A stretch of 64,000 nucleotides of DNA. Source: JANRIG01 sp033765235. GTDB lineage: Bacteria; Bacteroidota; Bacteroidia; Cytophagales; UBA9547. The translations under genes and the position numbers were made by a program. The notes under the pieces were generated by a model, which saw only the letters and a list, made by a program, of their open reading frames with translations, did not search any database and was not told where the DNA came from. Each line of letters opens with the position of its first letter. Within the stretch, counting starts at the first letter, position 1. Below, piece by piece: positions 15,001-20,422 of this stretch. Where the stretch lies: contig JANRIG010000027.1 in NCBI GenBank assembly GCA_033765235.1, positions 1 to 64,000 on the forward strand. The letters are read 5' to 3'.

Positions 15001-15071
15001 GCCGATAACTTGTAAGTAAATAATGTTATTATAACGGAAAAAACTAAGTAGGCGGTAAATTTATTATTCAT
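1..15071 (-). CDS. Giant secreted multidomain protein with a GH-A clan glycosidase-like domain (partial, 3' end beyond window)
   Basis: The frame opens at an ATG (complement of 15069-15071) and stays open to base 1, at least 5,023 codons; I found no in-frame stop. Residues 1-24 form a signal peptide ending LSA|Q. Residues about 275-640 resemble a clan GH-A TIM barrel: E411 lies in EVGNEATW (candidate acid/base) and E560 in ALYEGG (candidate nucleophile), 149 residues apart. LamG-like domains follow near residues 710-885, 1090-1247 and 2550-2785, separated by Ig/PKD-like modules. A Gly/Asn-rich beta-helix-like stretch covers about 3390-4220. SprB-like repeats (DCGxxNGxxTI, LQYSI) occupy the end of the visible part, with a lamin-tail-like domain (VVISEVFNDG) at about 4550-4750. 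A T9SS sorting domain probably lies beyond the left edge. Polysaccharide hydrolysis or binding at the cell surface is inferred; the substrate cannot be told. Confidence 0.9.
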   Translation of the reverse strand, partial: MNNKFTAYLVFSVIITLFTYKLSAQSTNNCMKIGQNVGEPGQYGFKDVFISNYGWIAQPILLGTNTGCSTSCNYGSLLQLDANGYPNAGIPQHIGQVRQFDNTYRYIDSAYVETYFMRENSFEYPLGEYYVYWEGEGVLEFGVNEGASPSPSAGNPEENTNITWDEARNIVINTLPGVYYGTTTVTGSFDVTNHGSPNGVTVTGNVPGLAVYAGFGNRRRYIISDNSPGVHYARIFLPNWYPFWGHTLRIRKSSAAPNHIRNISIVAPNRLKRGGAVVTDPSGDRAFADPNSPYFFKTKPFHPLYLNWLDPFPVLRFMPAMGTNSVDEAVDKSWLMRRPRGYMNQSGNTLDGRVGISMAYEYIYELCNEIKADAWININAAADEDHMRQLAKMMKDNLDPNLNVWIEVGNEATWNFAPGFNTFFVLNNYANVNNLAGGAGEALHVKQGQAFKAFVEEFGTDSSRVKRVLAGQFVNPWHIDQAIIYHNARNQPWDYISVTWYFGNQSAISSLGESATPAQINNVSYATWTVPSSVNDSEMDHIKDHVLLARSYGKKIALYEGGTHTTYSQGGTENWANVKLAKFDPTIRNAYKVVIDSLRRFPEIELINHFMDYGGTDRWCSGGTPWCNTRGTDIPVCSFGSVPTPFSDTTIAHINKNASALTLAISTFPGGTFPFGTFTLDARRKHLVWKELLANMPNQALCAPTTTSHNVGPGLAQQFKSGNSQYINVSNINKPDAVNGTYTTEFWVKPQMGNTLQDIVAYTGNNTGNIAYNSLRMNALNRIQWLVTDNAGTVVANLEGPILELDKWYHIAAVKNTTTHVLYVNGSPQATAPAGSGSYNGRRVSFGGAIVYDQITNPFRGQLDEVRMWNTPISQYNLRDWMCKKLTSSHPDYTSNLSYYFNFNTVSGLNVLDARTQTSVGTMHNYSTVVGSTLYPTLISGAPLGNYSTNVYPGSWTNISLSLAHPTTGESLVASNMGAGSPDGAHIYLIDEAPFYNSLPTYYTAISNRVFGVFMANGSAPNYDLSYAYNGNPTALSHGPYNRMVRRANYAESAWVNSGAINDNINRRLNISCRENTRGEYEIGVRLNQRIERPGSGYALRFNDNTGQGGVLYGFKPANNFTISFWGMVPSGGGGNFMRFFNPVGGNSFFISNGFGFLVRHNGFEMAALNPSSSHCENYWSHYTVVKNGTNIDMYTNGMQVASWTDNGNFDFSELHIGSVAPDYSGDLNGFIDELSIWNTALNVNDVKALMTKKITPAHPKYCNLQVYFRFDEGSGSVLENMLGAGDMVLTGHQWSISGAALGDESAYSYNTPYGITMPHPDGDEMQLTLMSLNDGIRGIQLYREDGAAYFTGALPSGIVSYDSSRYWGTYAIVSGCHDAEYTYYFDYNYGSNSRINLNAKNTLKWMRRDDNRDMTWAGISSSNNTTSNVLRGYPSGYSVAGFNNGTNVWTLAPGHLLSECDRIHFWNTGTFPLDGGNNPVPVTNGYRLGNMSGNNGNLYSYYAPNPNCTSWGIEDFNAAGTGEGYMIKVYRSERDEILLGSSTITAFNFPTTVPGAIPSVIGINNACQGSAGILYKLPRPLNINALSYSWKASAGLSVSNSTGDSVYVNVVGLAPSVQYLSVAGVNNYGAGTYYRMPITITGTAANVAVVSGPIQICQNATGVVYTLSGATPAPSSITWSITGGASITASTASTATTSFVTNSVSGAITAYGYYPACGTVALNSLNFDVNRSPSLSLQVVGDSICQSSANNNLYIDIVNSEFGAVYRALGSSGLWGSISGTGGLVKIPINKNLLTPWTTAVVTITAQNNGCPATPQSLTNRAYLLMSTTLTTAELSTPIITPPAACYADNFDATFNITFAGTKGGVTYTPTYIDYDRDWGGGNTLLYYAYGMDKVSTANGSNLISAVNPSGFPYFLSYSQPNSITGTVQAPGCPSQVMETIATFSLTYADAIQVPTRVTDNAGAVTNNPPGPFYPICGGTPTLHYTTAWGGNSSVFRRRITVGTITGGSPNLRLATPSNISILGVNDVVMAIQDRAGSYLPNELGNFGGNYLYVTSINSGLGIFQVSNTRGGAPLTMSSSANNVSIWAAVTIDIPNNARVITLPAKYAGHGLRLYSMVNFANASTMPDPPTTGNNQRSFYVASISGQSFILSELPTGLYRSGQRSQQYYIGRGTITLTNGSTNVTGFNTLFENEEIQGSGDAGTFLRDMNDAFIGQVENRISQTQLTLRSAWTGPTTTIGFSHMKPQQFTTGQSVVITSPTDADVSAYNWSVSPPNAVISIVGTGGTTGYNAATGSLSNNLTETSSQGQVKNGIRIYWNPTFSGNAMVGVNVSNGCGVSQYEFEPYTPGYNRNQVTLQVRRALPDTPEPIQSTSDAFCQNTDLIQFTTSTQSQADGGFQWQIIPFNTTTIDEQWGNDMGAFWTGAGAQRWSCRWSITNTGFAILDNCTAPRPPRTDQNDAFAPYMMFRPQQGYTGELTIRVRAYGCGDMVPANMQATPWVTKTITISGSPIASQISVTGSASICQGDIPPNYNASAPLASSYNWSISVPGSGITGNLVAYFPFTAGNLENKAPGSASAGAAANLYTISGYNYANTTDAAGTANSAFNFSQNGEQLDGPDVPQYNFGNQFTIALWARYNSTGASGQPRPIAMVGMTDWGPYLYRRGNGTLGFQLYSSPWNPIFPQINESPIDLSTFSGSGTMPNNTWTHVALSYHSSSAGSFARVYINGVLSSTVSVAGFNNVYNSSGVLKIATTPNTGWDWEAWNGSLDEVMIFNKAIEAGDVADIYSRTAAPITSDPLSNVGSISGQGALSVVNTFTGSFNILVSANGCGGASSNVILPVTVYPKPTISGFAFSHPSGCAPTASGIALITLSGATTGVGYDFDLKNDFTYDYTITMPANRVVTINSGLINGFVINGINVRRNGSTCNSYRSDAQFTMQGTTYPNSLVGFAPVSNMVCTGSNGAIQVFGTDNGIRYTLLYAGSTLSGSQIGNGGNVILTIPGSILISSIVGVPYTFRVMATSTTCGVVTLAGIAVITANGVSLPGTVSGVGSSEGCIGVPFNLTVSGQRGVVFWEKSIDGGATFTDYFVLENGTATGASYLTPPLTVSGLIYYRAAVDNGACNTVYSNSVVITSTSPPIAGNITGLDYSCPATPLNLTLVGFSGNTLNWSVSNNGTNWTTTGINTSVAGLTMLTNTGFNNYVRVTVARSNCPLATTPSFIVQYNRLPVQGTIAGANTICQNANLPLSIGGIAGAYQWYRSTDGVSYNAIAGATANGYIANESVAGIYYYRAQVATFCGISTTTSQVVTVSSTSFAILSVTSSPYTIPSGTNAILSVSLSGTASYNMQWLRNGVPLIASVSVLGVNTNTLTLVGIDDTSLATYALSFSGQCVNTVSSNIVVGYSTIMRYWVPGGNGNWNSTTNWAATSGGVSGASVPNNNFATAVFDNNSGSAIASLNFGNFNLGRLFFTNANATIVGTGSNAEISIGSTLSGSDFIAQNSTVNLKGGVDAGPTARDISIRVNNTESGLIQNSTIIQSINQSGGAAGAGRLYTQSSAATLTFDGTSVYVHSNVAPAGNRPIPDATWMTGSIVSVTGIADQFVSNLNYDQVFSNVVWNAPAQDRILDPNAATTILGTLTMLNTNGFEYRAATNNWYGSIIQSGGNINLNGSTIYITGNISQPGGNFRTTGAANAILSGNSNQTIEASQINFNNGNTLSFVNNNTGGAGNNTVNIINAHIGIGSFTMSTGGFNFNNQVQTFNGYINTAGTGYIDAGTIGGLWSIRNNSTPTTIIGILNNSIPILKLHNDNGAGYDLGSNLTVTSLLHLSGGASDMRLNANDLFIAGKFYRNNSRTVVLNNAASSVTVGPVGVYHHDVNGNSIPTATWLQGSTASITGITGSGVGNNQQSFWNYVWNNTAQSGDRTFGTTASANYTVNGTFLLLNTNANRLLFKSNAGGHIFDFNNISIVGGNMRGDDACGGTLNLRIRGDYYQAPGTTMDYNVGCAGVQNITFAGGNTLFTQLGSLTGLNTLILNKNSYLNTLSITGNTTIPGNIQFTSGRFITDNYVLYMSGTSTQASSVTGWVYGNLARTIPTGTNVRNFDVGTDDSFNGAIFTFSGVTTAANIQLRVDKGDYPLATVSSCFFNRSINRYWTVSTHAGTTLSPQNYRASFFFNPATEVDGGTNLANMAGFVFYNGSVTVLPATVTGTSIATTPVTSTGVVYFAERILPTVTGIIGSVNVCTGAPTGYTLTGIACNISYQWTAVGGNLNTTSGTNVSCTWTNPGINQLLATAYDGLIYSEPTIINITTLGPVTAPLVNAPNTLVCQGLTINYAVTTSAGLTYNWSLNGTNFASGNNINVPFTSAGIFALSLTATNGCYTSTITSFNVSVPSAPALSTTFTHVTDCGASNGVITISGTGTILPLQYRLNTTSWQVVNTFGGLNNATYTPSVGYIALPTCSISGTAVTITTPSAPSVASTGIAQISGCGLSDGVVTINGSGGNPAYQYSLNSTTWFSSNVFTGLGPNAYTPYIRNASSTACSAAGTTFNITLPGGCVPDVVISEVFNDGSPTTEWTELLVVNDNVDLRNYTIGDNNANIDNWQTPFTFNNIPFWQNIRAGTIIVIRHRGTTSVDTFAGDGFLDLSAQDPNYFGGGSGSTLDLAAGGDLLRVINSLGVPVHALGYDTSPGTSWTTDIAVPNIKSLMHTSTISSGDAVAVCPANDISYYYGNCSSNCYEYSASKTFVTVTGSIGLPNSCTASTTANAAYWQNLRQPSFSSQTLTATGTACQVIVTFTGATDLNHSDNTQGYLVLKNSVNSFTAPANGTAYSVGNTIGSATVVAILDNTVNGGNMSFVLDAFDNDYVRIYAYKYSSDDVNGNSYNIARGRTYNLTQFANIFIRVNNLPTITGINVTHISDCGLINGATTISGSGGSGTLEYSLNATVWQTSPTFAGLNIGTYNTYIRMQSLTFCSTSGTSFTITIPGVPSITGVVDSDITDCGLTNGAVTITGTGGTGALQYSIDNISW

Positions 15072-15278
15072 GTACTACTGCTTGGAGATATGTATGATAC
15101 CAATGTATATTATACGCAAATAAATACAAATGTTTACACATTGAATACAATTATGCAATATAAAGTAACCAATTTGTTAATAAATATTTAATATTAATTT
15201 AACAATAGGATTGGCATCAAAGCGTAGAAATAAAAAATTGTAGATTAATAAGCTGATAGATACGGGATAAAAAATATG
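15072..15278. other. AT-rich intergenic region with an inverted repeat
   Basis: This 207 bp gap separates the stop of the SPOR/barrel gene from the start of the giant GH-A protein. TTGTTAA at 15174-15180 is matched by TTAACAA at 15199-15205, and two AT palindromes (TAAATATTTA at 15181-15190, TTAATATTAA at 15188-15197) sit in the loop. It could be an operator or a weak termination structure, or may reflect base composition alone. I see no exact TAnnTTTG promoter for the downstream gene. Confidence 0.3.
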
Positions 15279-17453
15279 TTATTCTTTAGGCTTAAAATGT
15301 TCTTTCACAATAATGGTATATCCTTTTTCTGTAAGTTTACCTCTTATTTCAGTTGCTTTAAGTTCATCGTTTCCTGCAAATACTATCACTCTGTTGAATC
15401 TATAATTTTGGGTAGCTTTAAATCTGCTGTTGATATCTGAGGACATTACTGATTGTACATATACTTCATAGCCTTCGGATTTGAGTTTGTCCATAATACT
15501 GTGCACAAAATCCAGATTTCTGAATGCACCTATCTGAAAGCCGTATCCTTCAATGTTTTTTATTTGTCCTTCACGGGAATAGAGTTTGTAAAGTTCTCTT
15601 TCTTTGATCCCTTCCGGATCTGCAATTGGTGCTACTAGTACAGGTTTTGCTCTTGCTTCCTCAGCTGCTTTGGCCACAGCCTGCGCTTTGGCGAGTTCTT
15701 TGGCAGCCTCTACCTTGGGCTCATAGGTCATAGATGCTACTAATGGCTGCTCTACCACTTGCTGTTCCAATTTTTTATCTGTCACATCATATATTATTTC
15801 ATTTTTAGCTTCTTGGTCATCTATGAATTCAAAGGAACCATCTTTGGCCGGGATAGATTTTTGGATTACCCTGTTGTATTTGTCTACCAACTCCAAGTTT
15901 ACTTTATAAGCTGCAATAGTAGTATCTGTAAGCTCCATTTTGCCTGACATGAGGCGTGAAGTGGATGTAGTTTTTGGGGCAGTGTTAAAGGCAAAGTCTT
16001 CTTTTTTTATCACACTGTCTTTGGTATCTTTGATAGTATATGCCAGTTTTGATTGCACTTTAGGATTGCCTACTTCATATACTACTTTATAATTGCCCGG
16101 AGTCAGGTTCTTAAATGCAAAAGCACCATTTGAGCGGGTGGTTTGTTTTTCTCTTATCACTTTTTTATCTTGGTCTACCAGCATCACCTGAATATTTTCT
16201 TTGGATGCATTGGCTTCTTTAAATTCTACAAAACCTTCGATATTGTATTGCAAACTGTCAGACTTGGGGGTATATTCTTCGTTGCTCTGCTTAGTCACCT
16301 CTGCGTCGTTCACAGCATAGCTAAAGCTTGACTCTCTGCAAGGAGGCTGTACCTCAAAGGCTACATTGTACACCCCTTTGGGAAGGTCGCCAAAGTTTAC
16401 ATTACCACTTGCGTCTGGCAGTGTTTGTGCTACTTTGTTTCCAAATTCGTCATATAGTACTGCCATTACTTTGCATGGATTTTTGGTAGTGTCTTGGTCT
16501 ATCTGTATGTTTATCTCTGTGCCTTGGTTGGTCACTTGCACGCTGTGTCGCAGACCTTCGCGAATATTGACTGCAAAATTACCCTCTCTGCTCATGATTT
16601 GCTGCTGCTGCCCCATATCTTCTGATGGATAGAGCATGGCTATTACATCCGGCACAGGTACAGTTTGTGAGTCTATGTCAAATTTCATGCGTTTGTAAAG
16701 TCTAATATTTATACCACCTCTCAGGCTCAGGTATTGTAGGGGTGCAGGTGCAGTGGCTGCATCTTCCTGAAATGCGCTATTTACAGCACCTCCATTACTA
16801 AAGTTTGAGTTTAGTGCAGCTTGCAAAAACAATGAAAACTTGCGATTTATCTTTACATCCATTCCTACTCCCAACATTGGTCCCAGCATGGGTTGCATAT
16901 TAAGGTTTACCTGATTGTAAGCTCTTTGCACATTTGGTCTGCCGTCGTCATGTACCTCAGGTTGTATACCATCTCCATATTTTGAGGTATCTGTCTCTAC
17001 CTTTTGGCGGTTTTGCCCTTGCTGGCTCAGATTCAAGAAAGTAAGGTTAAGCCCTGCAATAATATAGGGCGATATGCGCTTTTTGGTAGTGAGTGGTATA
17101 AGCTTTACAAACAATCCTGTGTTTATTATTTTCATATCGCGAATGTCTTGTGAAGTAAGCCAAAAATTGCCGTCGGCACCAAAATATACTCTCTTTTTGT
17201 ACTGATATAGTAACATTGCACCTATCATAGGTGCGGGTGGGTAGCCTTGAAATATATTATTATCGGCCACATCAAAGTCTTGCACCTGAAATCTGTTGCC
17301 GGGAAATACAGCTACGCCAAAATATGGACTTACTGATATTTTGCGCTCTATTTTTTCAGAAATAGTGAGCTTCTGTGCTTGCAAAACACCTACAAGCGAC
17401 ATAATACAGGCGCTAAGTACAATGTTCCTTATGTAAAATTTATAAATAAGCAA
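15279..17453 (-). CDS. Outer-membrane beta-barrel protein with SPOR domain
   Basis: This 724-residue protein starts with a hydrophobic signal sequence (about residues 1-26, ending LQAQ). Residues about 35-260 read as an outer-membrane barrel (ISVSPYFGVAVFP, alternating hydrophobic strands, YLSLRGGINIRLYKRM). The middle holds carboxypeptidase-regulatory/Sdr-like modules (SNGAFAFKNLTPGNYKVVYEV type). An Ala/Lys-rich linker leads to a C-terminal SPOR domain at about 634-720 (GFQIGAFRN ... VIVFAG). SPOR domains bind denuded peptidoglycan, so the protein probably ties the outer membrane to the wall. The start is TTG: an in-frame stop lies three codons upstream, and the first ATG (residue 18) would destroy the signal peptide. 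A consensus promoter 32-62 bp upstream supports the TTG. Confidence 0.88.
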   Translation of the reverse strand: MLIYKFYIRNIVLSACIMSLVGVLQAQKLTISEKIERKISVSPYFGVAVFPGNRFQVQDFDVADNNIFQGYPPAPMIGAMLLYQYKKRVYFGADGNFWLTSQDIRDMKIINTGLFVKLIPLTTKKRISPYIIAGLNLTFLNLSQQGQNRQKVETDTSKYGDGIQPEVHDDGRPNVQRAYNQVNLNMQPMLGPMLGVGMDVKINRKFSLFLQAALNSNFSNGGAVNSAFQEDAATAPAPLQYLSLRGGINIRLYKRMKFDIDSQTVPVPDVIAMLYPSEDMGQQQQIMSREGNFAVNIREGLRHSVQVTNQGTEINIQIDQDTTKNPCKVMAVLYDEFGNKVAQTLPDASGNVNFGDLPKGVYNVAFEVQPPCRESSFSYAVNDAEVTKQSNEEYTPKSDSLQYNIEGFVEFKEANASKENIQVMLVDQDKKVIREKQTTRSNGAFAFKNLTPGNYKVVYEVGNPKVQSKLAYTIKDTKDSVIKKEDFAFNTAPKTTSTSRLMSGKMELTDTTIAAYKVNLELVDKYNRVIQKSIPAKDGSFEFIDDQEAKNEIIYDVTDKKLEQQVVEQPLVASMTYEPKVEAAKELAKAQAVAKAAEEARAKPVLVAPIADPEGIKERELYKLYSREGQIKNIEGYGFQIGAFRNLDFVHSIMDKLKSEGYEVYVQSVMSSDINSRFKATQNYRFNRVIVFAGNDELKATEIRGKLTEKGYTIIVKEHFKPKE

Positions 17454-17484
17454 AACGTATTAATTATACACAATATTCCAACTT

Positions 17485-17515
17485 CAAATATAAACTTTAA
17501 GGGCGAAATACCAAA
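17485..17515 (-). promoter_or_regulatory. Bacteroidetes-type promoter for the SPOR/barrel gene
   Basis: Read on the minus strand, TTTG (17512-17515) is followed after exactly 19 bp by TATATTTG (17485-17492). This fits the Bacteroidetes primary sigma consensus TTTG-(19-21)-TAnnTTTG. Transcription would begin near 17480, about 27 nt before the TTG start codon. Confidence 0.6.
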
Positions 17516-17614
17516 AAAGAGATTTTAATATGTAAGTTTTTTAGTATAAAGTATAATTCACTTTATATTCAAACTATTATGTATACGCAAATAATGATAA
17601 AAGGTGACAAAAAA

Positions 17615-18613
17615 TTACTCACATTTTGTAAGTGGAATTATCACACATTGGTCTACTGTGAGCGATACATTACCTGTCCATACGCAAGTACTGTCTTTGG
17701 TATAGGCTATGTAGCTGTGCAGCCCCGGATTACGTACAAATGTAGCCGTAGTGCCTGATGCTGCTGTGGCCAAACTTGTACATGTAGGTGCTGTAGCCAA
17801 TGTACCCGTTATTGATAATACTTCTCCTGTGATATTTTGGTCGTTAAAATGAATTTTGATGGGTGTGTGCAATGAATGGGTAGCATCAGTATAAAATGAT
17901 ATGGTGCCTGTATTACACTTGGTGAGATCAATTGGAATAGATTGGCCTCTTGTCACGTTCACATCTCCTTGCCACACACACCCGTCTGCGCTTTTGGCAT
18001 AGTAGCTGTATCTGCCCGGTTGCTTTTGCGATACTAATGCAGTGGAGCTTACATCAAGCACGGTAGGTTGCCGTGATAGGCTGAATAATGCCGAGAGTGT
18101 GTGGGTAGTTATTCCTCCTTTGCGGCTGAAGTTACCAACGCTTATTTCTATGGGCAATTTGTTTGTAGCGGTGGAGTAGAATATTATGTTGGCATCTTCA
18201 GGTCTCACTATCAGTCTCAGGTCTATATTAGTACGTTTTGATAGTCTCTTAAGATAACCGTTGTACTTGCCATTATTCACCGAATAGTTAGTCAGAGTAA
18301 GCTGCCTCAAGGGATCGCGGTAGGTAGTATATACCCAATATTCTGTTTCGGCAGATAGTACTATTGTGGCTACAGTATCACCATTAGTGGCTATTTGTGT
18401 GGTAGCAGTACGGTATGCTGTACTTATGTTTTTGGTCTCATATGAAGTAGGATTATTAAACACATACACAGTAGCACCCAATAATGCATGTCCGAATTCA
18501 TTTCTGACAAATAGGTTTATAGTGACCTCAGGAGGTATATTTTGTATATCTTGGCACGAATAAATAAACAATAAAGTGCAAAAAATCAATAATTTATTAT
18601 AAAGCTTTTTCAA
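17615..18613 (-). CDS. Lipoprotein with internal tandem duplication, function unknown
   Basis: A 332-residue protein with a lipoprotein signal (LLFIYSC, Cys20 the likely lipidated residue). An N-terminal carboxypeptidase-regulatory-like segment (VTINLFVRNEFGHALLGATVYVF) is followed by two related units of roughly 95 residues. Each begins with a strand of the NIIFYSTAT / TISFYTDAT type and ends CVWxGxVxxxxxxxIPLTKC. The start codon is TTG, followed by Lys-Lys, typical of a signal peptide. The gene begins 7 bp after the T9SS cargo gene upstream and is probably cotranscribed with it. I do not recognise the family; an outer-membrane or surface-exposed lipoprotein is the most that can be said. Confidence 0.8.
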   Translation of the reverse strand: MKKLYNKLLIFCTLLFIYSCQDIQNIPPEVTINLFVRNEFGHALLGATVYVFNNPTSYETKNISTAYRTATTQIATNGDTVATIVLSAETEYWVYTTYRDPLRQLTLTNYSVNNGKYNGYLKRLSKRTNIDLRLIVRPEDANIIFYSTATNKLPIEISVGNFSRKGGITTHTLSALFSLSRQPTVLDVSSTALVSQKQPGRYSYYAKSADGCVWQGDVNVTRGQSIPIDLTKCNTGTISFYTDATHSLHTPIKIHFNDQNITGEVLSITGTLATAPTCTSLATAASGTTATFVRNPGLHSYIAYTKDSTCVWTGNVSLTVDQCVIIPLTKCE

Positions 18614-18620
18614 AATAATA

Positions 18621-19637
18621 TTATTCCAATACTATACCTTGTACGTTTTTATAATTTCCATCTGATACATTAAGCATATATTTGCCTACAGGCAGGTCGC
18701 CTCTATGAAACTCGTAAGTAATTTTTCCATTTTGATATTTGACCTGGCGAGTGTCTACCACCACGCCATTCAGGTTGTATAAGTTGAGTACTAAGGTGGC
18801 ACTTTGTACTTGTGTCTCATAGTCCACATAAAATTTGTCCTTGGCAGGTATGGGATATACAGTGAGCTTATGTTCTAAAATACGGCTTATTGGTTTTATG
18901 TTAATGGTACTGTCTGTTTCCTCAAAGTTGTACCTGATGAGGTCGTCATATGTACCGTTGCTCACCGTTTTTTCATCATAAGATTCACAATTATTGTCAT
19001 AGTTGGCTCTCACATAGTACTTGGCATTGAATAGCGGTTTATACTCTTTGCCAGTAGCTCCCATGACTGCTTTGAGTTTGCCATTGTGCCACACATACCA
19101 TTGGTAGCTGCCGGCATCAGTGCTCACTAATAGTGTATCACCATAGTTGGTAATGGTAGGTTTTGGATTTTTTAAGGTAAGGTCTACAGTGTATGGGTTT
19201 GAAGATAAGAAGCACCCTGTACTGTCACCTACAGATACTATGTAGGATGCATTTTTGATGGGGTAATATACATTATTGCTCACACCCGCTATTATACTTT
19301 TGCCCATTTTCCATTGGTATAGGCTATATCCTCTCACTACGGTAAGAGTGTAAGGCAATGCACACCCTGATGTATTTGAACCTATAATTACCGGTATTTC
19401 TTTACATATCATAGGCTGGTTAAACCCTTGCGTCTGAAATCCATTGTCGTGTGCTCCTGTAAATACTACCGTTTCTCCTATCGTCCATATCATGGTAGTA
19501 TTGCCAAAGGTAGCTGAGTTGCCAGCCGGAGATATTATCTTAGCACTTTCTTTTGCAAATCTATTACCTTGAGCCACAGACATATAGGCACACAACAGTA
19601 TAATGCCGGCGATATATTTGCTCACAATATGTATCAT
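18621..19637 (-). CDS. Secreted protein with T9SS type A sorting domain
   Basis: This 338-residue protein has a signal peptide (cleavage near SVAQ|G). The N-terminal region has the motif IWTIGETVVFTG ... TQGFNQP, which recurs in secreted Bacteroidota proteins. Two Ig-like beta modules follow (CALPYTLTV ... YQWKMG; SYQWYVWHNG). The last 80 residues form a Por-type sorting domain (LTVYPIPAKDKFYV ... NLNGVVVDT ... GKYMLNVSDG), which directs export by the type IX system and surface anchoring. It is the first gene of a pair with the lipoprotein 7 bp downstream, so the two may act together at the surface. No enzymatic domain is visible. Confidence 0.85.
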   Translation of the reverse strand: MIHIVSKYIAGIILLCAYMSVAQGNRFAKESAKIISPAGNSATFGNTTMIWTIGETVVFTGAHDNGFQTQGFNQPMICKEIPVIIGSNTSGCALPYTLTVVRGYSLYQWKMGKSIIAGVSNNVYYPIKNASYIVSVGDSTGCFLSSNPYTVDLTLKNPKPTITNYGDTLLVSTDAGSYQWYVWHNGKLKAVMGATGKEYKPLFNAKYYVRANYDNNCESYDEKTVSNGTYDDLIRYNFEETDSTINIKPISRILEHKLTVYPIPAKDKFYVDYETQVQSATLVLNLYNLNGVVVDTRQVKYQNGKITYEFHRGDLPVGKYMLNVSDGNYKNVQGIVLE

Positions 19638-19743
19638 TTACACCATATATTTTGTTATATAAATACGTAAACTATATAAAAAGTAAGTGTAAAGCTATAA
19701 TTTTTTTTATTAAAGTATAATTATTATTTTGACCATTACGTAC

Positions 19744-19751
19744 TACTTTTG
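19744..19751 (+). promoter_or_regulatory. Possible -7 promoter element for the lolD-like operon
   Basis: TACTTTTG matches TAnnTTTG and ends only 8 bp before the ATG at 19760. The nearest upstream TTTG (19728-19731) is 12 bp away, not the usual 19-21. If real, the mRNA would be nearly leaderless, or translation would start at the TTG at 19772. Confidence 0.35.
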
Positions 19752-19759
19752 CAGGATTA

Positions 19760-20422
19760 ATGTTTTACACTTTGCTCGAAGCCCAAAATATAGTAAAATC
19801 ATATAACAACATCCAAGTATTGCGTGGCATATCGCTACAAGTATCGCAAGGTGAATTTATATCTATTGTAGGCGCATCCGGCGCAGGCAAAAGCACATTG
19901 CTGCATATTTTGAGCACCATAGACAAGCCCGACAGTGGCATTATCAGTTACCATTCAGAAAATGTAGTGACATATTCTGCAAAAAAACTGGCAGAGTTCA
20001 GAAACAAACACATTGGGTTTGTATTTCAGTTTCATAATCTTTTTCCTGAGTTTTCGGCTTTGGAAAATATTTGCATACCTGCATACATAGGCAATGCCCC
20101 TCAGAAGCAAACGGAAGCCAAAGCCATGGAACTGCTCGAAATACTCAAACTCACACACAGGGCACATCACAAACCCGGACAGCTATCGGGTGGCGAGCAG
20201 CAAAGGGTAGCAGTAGCTAGAGCCCTCATTAATAACCCAAAAATAGTGTATGCAGATGAGCCCAGCGGCAATTTAGATGCCGCCAATGCTGAGGATTTGC
20301 ACAGGCTATTTTTTGATTTGCGTAAGCAAATGGGACAAACATTTATAGTGGTGACTCACTCAGATACATTTGCCAATATGGCCGACAAAAAGTATGTAAT
20401 AAAAGAGGGTATAATAGCATGA
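19760..20422 (+). CDS. lolD: ABC transporter ATP-binding protein, LolD/MacB type
   Basis: A 220-residue ABC ATPase of the FtsE/LolD/MacB group. Walker A is GASGAGKS (38-45), the Q-loop FVFQFHN (88-93), the signature LSGGEQQ (142-148), Walker B KIVYADE (161-167), followed by PSGNLD and the switch His at 200 (VVTHSD). Family length and the SGNLD D-loop fit LolD, which powers lipoprotein release from the inner membrane together with LolC/E permeases. No permease gene is adjacent here, so MacB- or FtsE-like partners cannot be excluded. The stop overlaps the next start by 4 bp (ATGA), implying translational coupling with pssA. Confidence 0.9.
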   Translation: MFYTLLEAQNIVKSYNNIQVLRGISLQVSQGEFISIVGASGAGKSTLLHILSTIDKPDSGIISYHSENVVTYSAKKLAEFRNKHIGFVFQFHNLFPEFSALENICIPAYIGNAPQKQTEAKAMELLEILKLTHRAHHKPGQLSGGEQQRVAVARALINNPKIVYADEPSGNLDAANAEDLHRLFFDLRKQMGQTFIVVTHSDTFANMADKKYVIKEGIIA

